This document shows positions 56,838-64,000 of a DNA stretch of 64,000 nt, in pieces. Below the pieces are notes generated by a model that saw nothing but the letters and a program-made list of their open reading frames with translations, was not told the origin of the DNA and did no database searches. The position numbers and the translations under genes are program-made. Origin of the DNA: Alnus glutinosa (Eukaryota; Streptophyta; Magnoliopsida; Fagales; Betulaceae); NCBI RefSeq assembly GCF_958979055.1, contig NC_084889.1, forward strand, positions 30,694,761 through 30,758,760. Reading direction: 5' to 3'. The stretch's first letter is position 1; each line of letters begins with the position of its first letter.

Positions 56838-59800
56838 GTACGTACTTTTCTCTTACCTGTTTTCGCTCCGTCTCTCTCTGTTTCTATCCAATTCCATTTT
56901 TGCTTAAAATTACAATTTTATACATAAAAACCAAAGATTGCCCCTTCTATCCGGTCTTGGTAAAAAGCAGTGGGTTTTTGCCCACCAATAGTCCCTTGAC
57001 ATATTAGTTAAAGACAAAAAACTGAAAAGGTAGTGAAGCACCCAATCCCTCTCTCCCATTCTGATTTGAAGTAGTCTATGTTCTAAACAAAAGAAAGAAA
57101 AACCACCGCCCAGTTTGCCAAAACCCGTCCGCCCAAAATCACCGCACGTCCGCCCGGACTGGAGCACTCCTCCGAAGTCCCGGCGTGGGCACCCCTAATC
57201 TGCCCCAAATCCCGTCCGTCCGTCCGTCCCTAATTAGCCCCAAATCTTGTCCGCCCTTAATCCACCCTAAATCCCGCCCACCCAAAATCACCGCACGTCC
57301 ACCGGACTGGACAACGACGCCAAAGCCGTCCACCCCTAATCCCCCCAAATCCCATCCGTCCGCCCCTAATCCCCCCAAACCATCCTCTTGGCCAGAACCA
57401 TCTTCTTCTTCTTCTTCTTCTTTTTCATTTTCGGTCTCTCAGTTTCAGTCTCTCTCTCGATCTGCATCCTCTCTCTCACGGTGGCTCTCTCTCTCTCCGA
57501 TGATCGGTCTTTCTCAGAAGTCCCGGCGTGAGCGGCGGCTTTTTGGTGGCGGCAATCGGGCGGTGACAGCATTCATCTTGGGTCTTTAATCGGGTGTATT
57601 GCATTTATTTGCTTTTTTATTTCAAGCTCACGTGTCAAATTATCATTGGCAGGCAAAAAAACCCCACTTTTTGCCAGGACCGAATTGAAATTATTCCCAA
57701 AACGAAAACCTGAAGTGCTTCGTGTTCATGTTTGGATAACTGTTTCTCTTCTCTATATATATATGGGGTCTATTGATCGTTTCACCCATTCAATTGGGTC
57801 GCATCAATTTTATTGGTCATGGTAAAGAAACTTTAAAAAAAAGAAAAAGAAAAAAGAAAAAAAGATTTGCATGAAATTTGTTCGATATTATGTCTGGCTG
57901 GTACTGCAAAGGTCCAAGGTAAGCCCCTATAACACACATTTGAACGAAGATTACCTCGGCCATCATTTCTGGACCAACTCCTACGTTCATATTTCTTGCT
58001 ACTCCATTCTCTATTATAGTAGTAACAGGTTGACAACGGTCTACAAAATAAATAAATAAAAACTAGTTGACAACAAAGACTTTGAAAAGAATAAAAAACA
58101 AAATAGATTTTATCTTTCAAATTTAGGTCACAAAACAATGCATATTTTACCCAAATTTCAATGAGAAAAAAAAAAAAAAATGGCAACAGAAGGCCATGTG
58201 GCACAAGAAGTAACATATCAACAATTTTTTTTTTTTTTTTTTTCAGTTTTTTTTATTATTAAATATTCCCTTTTATATATGTATATATATTTATATTTCT
58301 AAAATTGCTGATATGGCAATTCTTTTGCCACATAGCCGTTTGTTGCCACATATCTTTTTATTTTACTTTTTATGAAATTTTTAGCAAAAAGATGTCCTAT
58401 CATGACCGTTGAATCGAGGGCTATTCTATATAACTTACTCTAAACGGATCTTCCACAGGTTGGATTTGTTGCTTACCTTACGGCCCATGCCATTCAATGC
58501 ACTATATAATGAACTAGAGCTCTTTTTCGTCACCTAGGAAGCAATACTAGAGTCTCCTTATAATTTTCACATTTCAAATTCTAGGGATAGTGATGGTTAC
58601 TCTAGAGTGAGATGAACAATATTCTGAGTGCTATTCTAAAACGTACATTCAGTCTTCTCTATTAGAGTCCTAAGAAGGGAGAAGTTCTAATAGACAAAAA
58701 TTTTAGCAACTCAATATAGTAGCTTATTATAATCTAATTAAGGTAGTTGGTAGTTATCAAATAGGGGTTGTGATTCATGCACAACCCTTAGCACAACTAG
58801 TGCACAACTTCAAGGCATATTGAAGTGTGCTAAAGTTGTCTTTTTAGCACTTCACCCACTATTTAATAATCCTTAAAAGATTATGTTAATTAGAAATAAA
58901 ATTCCACTAATCCATGTGGACTCTCTGGGTCAAATTAATTTCCAATATCTCCCACTCATCCATATTGGGTACCATATCCATAAGCTGTGAAAGAACTCAA
59001 GGAATGATTCTAACTCCAATAAAAAACAATCAAGCAATAATTATCACAGTACTAAAATTACTTGAAAACTAAATCATACAAACACACAACTGGAAAAACT
59101 CTTTGAACACATCAAATGTTTAAAAACCACTCTAATGCAGTCAAAACCAGAAAATCACTATAGAGAAGATCCAGACTACAAGATAAGATAAAACTTACAA
59201 TCCTTTGTGATATCCTATTTCGTGTAATACAACTAACCACCTGCTAGCCTCTAAGCCCTCCAATCTTCTTACAGTGCATCTCTTTATCGATCCTTTGGTA
59301 GACTCTTCTTCAGACAATATTTTGTGTATGGTTTGTTGGCTAAAACTCAAGAACACTTCAAGTGTGAACAAAGCTCAAAGCTTTCATAACATACACACTT
59401 GGTCACACTATTTTGGTGATGGAAAATGAATCTATAAACTCCCTAGGATCATCCTACACACTTTTACCAAATACCCAAGAACCCCTTTAGAGCTTATGAA
59501 AATCTCCAGGAAAAATGTCTCTTCAAGCTTTTTTTGAATAAGCTAAAAATCTAATTTTTATCAACTGTTCCGCAGGCTGCCGTTAAAACAAAAAAAAACT
59601 TAGGATTCCATCGCTAACTTTTTGACACTTGTCAGTTCCTCAGTCTAGCTTCCGTTAGAACGGGCTTCAGACAGGATCTTACAAAATCTCATGGAGAGCC
59701 AATTGTTGCTTGATGCTCGAACGTGCTTCTGACGCCCTTTTGACGGAGGATGGCAGAGGGGTTAAATCGTCTTCCAGTGTTGTGCCATTAGAACAGCTCT

Positions 59801-60166
59801 AATTCCGTTTGAACGGAGGAAGGGAGTAAGAAATCTTCTTGTCATAGGCGTCTCGTTAAATTGGATTTCCAACGCCTTCTAACAGGGGAAGGCAAAGAGG
59901 ACTCTTCTTCAACCAAGCAGCTGTCGTTTGAACGGCCTTCTCACATGCTTCTAACGTGGGATCACAAAAGCTCCAATAATAAGCCAAAACGAAACCCAAA
60001 ACACTTGGAAAATATCCACAAGGTTTTCTGCACCGAATATTACCAATATTCTATGAATTAACAAACTGTTTCCTCCTGATAGCTCATCTAATCATCTCCT
60101 CCTAAGGGTGGAGCCAACAGGGGTTTGCCCCTTCTGACCTGCCTAAAACTTTCTTCAGCCTCAGTA
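56838..60166. other. Possible intron 2 or spacer, repeats, no gene recognised
   Basis: 57140-57400 is C-rich with degenerate repeats of CCCCTAATCCnCCCCAAATCCCGTCCGTCC type, followed by a CTT/CT-rich tract. ORFs there (Pro-rich) are low complexity. 58190-58380 is T-rich. 59620-59960 holds loose repeats of CCGTTnGAACGG/CTTCTnACG words. No exon of the receptor kinase was found. Confidence 0.4.
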
Positions 60167-60514
60167 TGTAAGGGAATAATATAGTGGGCTTAATGGGGGT
60201 TAATTAGGTTAAGATGGCCTGATGGGACTGAACTGTTACAAGTTAGTTTTAGAGCTAGTGGGTTGGGTTGTTAGTAGTTAGGGGTAGTTACAGTTGGAAG
60301 CTTGTATATAACCCAGGTTCACGAATGAATTTGTATCGAATTTGTCAAATGTGTAATAAGTTCCTGGAGTTTAAGCTTTCTCTAATAAAGCCTGGAGGTT
60401 CTGGATTCCTTGAAGGTCCAGCTTGCAATTTCATCTTCTTCCATTTCGTTCTATTCCATCTTTCTATTCTATCTTTCCATCCATTTTATCAATATATCCA
60501 TACAATTCCTTACA
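60167..60514 (+). repeat. Possible solo LTR
   Basis: 348 bp with TGTAAGG/CCTTACA inverted ends, a TATATAACCC box (about 60304) and an AATAAAGC poly-A signal (about 60385) in the right order for an LTR. Flanking 5-mers CAGTA and ATCAC do not match, so the ends are uncertain. Confidence 0.4.
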
Positions 60515-60893
60515 ATCACAGTTAAAGAATATAAGAAATACATGCATTACATAGTAGAGTTTCCTTAGTTGCCCACCCTTAGTCACTCACTCATTTCCAA
60601 TGTCTCCGCCGAAACATAATTGCAACAAATTTAATCAGTGAATAGAGGCGACTTCTCTTGCTAAGAAGATAGCAATCCTAATAACCAACACAAGGAGTTG
60701 GGGTTTTATTTTAGAATTAGTGGTGACCCTCATCGAAGGCCGGGGGAGGAGCATTCTAGTGAGCGACGACGAGCATGTCGAAGCACAACACCGCCATCTG
60801 AACTATGCTTTTTCACGAATACAGAGAAAACCCATAAATCTAAAATTGTATCTAAAGCTAAAAAACCGACCCACTTAAAGTATCCGAGAAATC

Positions 60894-60895
<2 letters not shown>

Positions 60896-60989
<94 letters not shown>

Positions 60990-61018
60990 GAGGGGAGGGA
61001 GGGAGGGAGAGAGAGAGC
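60896..61018 (+). repeat. (GA)n microsatellite with G-rich tail
   Basis: About 43 GA units followed by GGGAGG-type repeats. Arg-Glu ORFs over it are artefacts. Confidence 0.97.
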
Positions 61019-62445
61019 CTGAGCGTGGGTGGGGATGACCTTTCTCTCCATCTCTATATATTGATCAGCTAGTTGGAGTTGTGTGCTTGTCTTTTGGGAG
61101 GAGATGTAGCTAGAAGCTGAAAAGGGTTTGGTTCTTAGCGGGTTGTAAGTTAGAGAGAAAAGGAATTCATGGAGAAAACTAAATAGAGTTTGGTATTTGA
61201 TGGGATAGACTGCATGTGCATGTGTGTGAGTGAGAGTATGGAAAAACTTGGTGCACTAGGGGTGGTGTGTATGGTTTTGCTGGAAACATATAAAAGGGGT
61301 GTACACAAATGTCATAAGGGATTAGGTGAGCGTTTGAATCTGCCCTAAATTTGTGCTTTCCTCTTCCTTTTTTCAGGCCATTTAATGAGATGTGAATTAC
61401 TCATACTTCATAGTGATGGAGCAGATATCCATCCAGTCACTCCCTTGATTGGTCATCTATGACACATACAATATGAAATGTCTGTTATGGTGGAACTCCC
61501 ACTCAATTGGCTTGTCACACTCAAACGCCATACGAATCTTAGTCTAGTCACCATAAAGGTGTCCTAACTTGAGTTTCTTTGCACAGTCGCTTGTCGAGTG
61601 CTTGTCTAAGATCTCACATTTGGCTTTATTTAGGTTTCATGAAGTTGTAAAAAACTTCATGTGCGCTGCCTATAATTCTCATCTTAAATAAGCTAAGACA
61701 ACATTCTAAGAATTTGTCTTACATGATCCTAAAGTGTAACACCCCCAAGAATTAACTAACATGTAGTTAACTCGGCGTGCCTCCCAAGACCTATTTACCA
61801 CATAAATAACTCAAAAAGGATCTACCGATCTGTTAACTTCGTATAAAATGAACAACATAAATACTTAAAACTTGATATAAGATAGTGTATCTAAAATAAT
61901 TCCATAAATTACTAAATATTCAGAGCAATACTAAGTCTCCCAAAAGTGATAAAATTAAAACCAAAGCGTTACAATTCTCAAAATAACCTCAAATCATTGA
62001 TAAGTAAAGAAAACTCCAAACATAACAAACATCCCTAATTACATCAAGATCAAGATCTAGTCTTAAAAAGATAAATCAAATGGAGAATCTTGATCATCTC
62101 CCCATGCGTATCTCCATCACTATCCCACATGCTTTGCAACCACTTTGAGTCTAGCTCCTCAAAGATGATCCTAGTACATATTGTCTCAAAGGACTCACCA
62201 TCTAGCTACTGACTAACTGCAAAACACAAGTGTGTTTCACATGTGGAAAGAAAATCAAGTGTAAGTTCACGATTTAGTGAGGTAAAATCAAATGAAAGAA
62301 TTTAGAACTCATAGTTTTTAAAGAAAAGGTTTTCTCACATTAAGATATATCATCATATAAGGCAGTTGATATCAATAAGAAGTATGCACATGATAAATTC
62401 TGATCATACTATCATCGTTCAACTCCATATGTTTTATTCAAACCC
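61019..62445. other. Unresolved spacer, probably old retroelement DNA
   Basis: No ORF with a known domain. 61380-61660 reads like internal or LTR sequence of a plant retrotransposon, but I cannot define ends. Confidence 0.3.
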
Positions 62446-62450
62446 TTACT

Positions 62451-62741
62451 ATAGAAGCTAATAATTTGGGTAAGAGTTGAGAACAAGAAAGAGACGCACA
62501 CAATTAAGGTGGTTCGGCCTATAATTTACATCTACACGCCAAAGCCTTTGCTTAGTTACATCTTTCTTTGATGATTTGATTATATACAAGCTCGATTTAT
62601 AGATAAAGAGTCTGAACATTACATATCACTTCAACTTCTACATTAACAATAATAAATTTAATTTACACAAACCACTTTATAACTCTTGTCTCTTGAGTTC
62701 TTGTAACTCTTATCTTTTGAGTTTTTGTAACTATTGTCTCA
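62451..62741 (-). repeat. 3' LTR of the TRIM-like element (minus orientation)
   Basis: Direct repeat of 63404-63675, about 20 bp longer because an ACTCTTGTCTCTTGAGTTCTTGT-type phrase is repeated near 62680-62735. Confidence 0.8.
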
Positions 62742-63403
62742 AGCCCAAGGATAGATCACGTACGTTGAGCTTGGATCTTGAACAGGCTGGAAAAAAAGAG
62801 AGGCTATTATGGCCTGAATGTGAACATTGGTTGCTATGACCAGAATTTGGACTTTGACGACTGTTTGGCCAGTATCGGCTACTATGGTCGGAACATGGAG
62901 ATTGGCTACTTTTTGGCCGGCCTCGACTAGAAAAGAGCTTCATTAGCCTTTTTGGCCGAAAGTCTAATATGTTGTCATAGGCTCAAAATGATGCAAAAGA
63001 TTATCTTGAAACTGTAGAGCAGGTTGGTGAAATAGAGCTGTCAGAAAGAGATCATTCTGGAAAGAAATGAAAGCTGATGAAGAAAGTGATGGTAATGATG
63101 CGAATGGTTTGGAATCTTAAGATCAAGTAATCCAGAAAGATGCAATGATAAAAATGCAAGGGTAGTGGTTCTGAAGAAGAGAATGCCAATGTATTAAAGC
63201 AACAATTTCCTTTTAAAGATCACTTGCAGGAACATGTTGAGTACTATGATGGAAGATGACAGAGGTTGAGGTCTGTTTGTGGCTATGATTCGCTGAGACT
63301 ATGGATTTTGGTTGTGGTTGCAGATGCCAAAGGGATGAGAGAAACCTAAAAAAAATTGGCACAGGATCGATACTCACATGAGTGTTTAGGGCTCTGATAC
63401 CAT

Positions 63404-63675
63404 ATAGAAGCTCATAATTTAAGGAAGAGTTGAGAACAAGAAAGAGAGACACACAATTAAGGTGATTCGTCCTATGACATACATCTACACGTCAAAGCCT
63501 TTGCTTAACTACATGTTTCCTTGATGATTTGATTGTATATAAGACTATTCTATTTATAGAGAAAAGAGTCCGAACGTTACAAGTCACTTTAGCTTATACA
63601 TTAACAACAATAAATTTAATTTACACATACCATCTTATACATCTTGTTTCTTGAGTTCTTATAACTCTTGTCTCA
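63404..63675 (-). repeat. 5' LTR of the TRIM-like element (minus orientation)
   Basis: 272 bp next to the primer-binding site. On the minus strand it has a CTATAAATAGAATAG TATA box (about 63545-63560). Confidence 0.8.
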
Positions 63676-63680
63676 ATACT

Positions 63681-64000
63681 TACCCCTTCTTGATAGGGTT
63701 TGCGTGTTCTCGAAATAACCTCTGGTGCAACACCGGTGCCCCGATATGCACAAACTAGTGATCGGGTCTGACCCTAGGTAGCCCACGCTGGTAACAATGC
63801 CGTATGGTCGTGACCACCATGTGTACATAGCTGCGCTGGTCAGCACAAGTCTGAGAAGGGCTTTAGCCTAAAGTGCTCCGCTTATGTGGGAAGTGGCTTG
63901 GTAACTTTTGGGGCTGAAAGTGCCTGCATGAGTTGGGCTTTGGTATATTGGGACTTAAGTTTGAGCATTTCTCACCACCTCTTATATTGCATCCTTTATT
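63681..64000. other. Unresolved spacer at right edge
   Basis: No ORF or recognised element; GC content somewhat higher than nearby spacers. Confidence 0.3.

Larger units (their letters stand above)
62451..63675 (-). mobile_element. Short TRIM-like LTR retrotransposon (non-autonomous)
   Basis: Two direct repeats of about 280 bp (62451-62741 and 63404-63675) enclose 662 bp. Read on the minus strand, TGGTATCAGAGCCC, the initiator tRNA-Met primer site, lies just inside the upstream LTR (63389-63402), which fixes the orientation. LTRs begin TGAGACAA on the minus strand. Flanking 5-mers TTACT (62446-62450) and ATACT (63676-63680) match at 4 of 5. The internal region has no gag or pol, only short repeats of CAGTATCGGCTACTATGG type near 62800-62940. 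Confidence 0.82.

Noticed and set aside
57139..57589. Pro-rich and Gly-rich ORFs on opposite strands
   Set aside because: Low-complexity C-rich degenerate repeats; no domain.
60167..60514. Firm solo-LTR call
   Set aside because: Promoter and poly-A signals fit, but the flanking 5-mers do not match; kept only as a low-confidence feature.
60698..61072. 124-codon ORF rich in Arg-Glu
   Set aside because: Translation of the GA microsatellite at 60896-61018.

Overview
The window is nuclear DNA from a flowering plant, most likely a woody eudicot. The evidence is a chloroplast-targeted CP12 gene, the first exons of a malectin/LRR receptor-kinase gene, a CRF-type AP2/ERF pseudogene, an ERG28-like exon, GT-AG introns, AT-rich spacers and a dense load of plant-type transposons. 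The species cannot be fixed from the sequence. Only two short complete genes stand apart from transposons: CP12 (1778-2164, minus) and a 73-residue single-pass membrane protein (18842-19063, minus). An LRR-VIII receptor kinase starts at 53096, but only its first two exons are visible.

Layout. 1-2.6 kb: broken ERG28-like exon, then CP12 with a light-type promoter. 3.6-12.8 kb: a fold-back element, an old Copia element without gag (5150-9036, 5-bp duplication CTCCC), a Harbinger-type MITE, and unit A of a duplicated segment. 12.8-18.5 kb: a young Copia element with two 584-bp LTRs (7 differences) and a single gag-pol frame broken only by stop codons. 18.8-22.5 kb: the small membrane-protein gene, then unit B of the duplicated segment carrying two more elements. 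23.3-27 kb: another copy of the segment, the CRF pseudogene, and a 3'-end CACTA fragment flanked by a 48-bp duplication. 28.8-33.5 kb: two retroposons of about 930 bp in opposite orientation, one nested in a fold-back element, and a second Harbinger-type MITE. 33.6-45.1 kb: a fold-back element abutting a 5'-truncated Ty3/gypsy Tat-lineage element with a second RNase H, an integrase, a 102/116-bp tandem array, a spliced antisense ORF of the Transposase_28 type, and a 906-bp 3' LTR. Two related solo LTRs are nested one inside the other within the antisense ORF. 46.3-51.8 kb: a Myb/SANT-like pseudogene and a complete hAT transposon with perfect 8-bp duplications and an uninterrupted 811-residue transposase. 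53-57 kb: receptor-kinase exons 1 and 2, with two elements in the intron. 57-64 kb: mostly unresolved repeats, microsatellites, a possible solo LTR, and a short TRIM-like LTR element on the minus strand.

The main story is transposon layering. Insertion boundaries were set from target-site duplications read directly in the sequence, and paralogous empty sites inside the window confirm several of them. I saw no tRNA, rRNA or CRISPR array. Family names for transposons and genes rest on recognised motifs, not on a database search.
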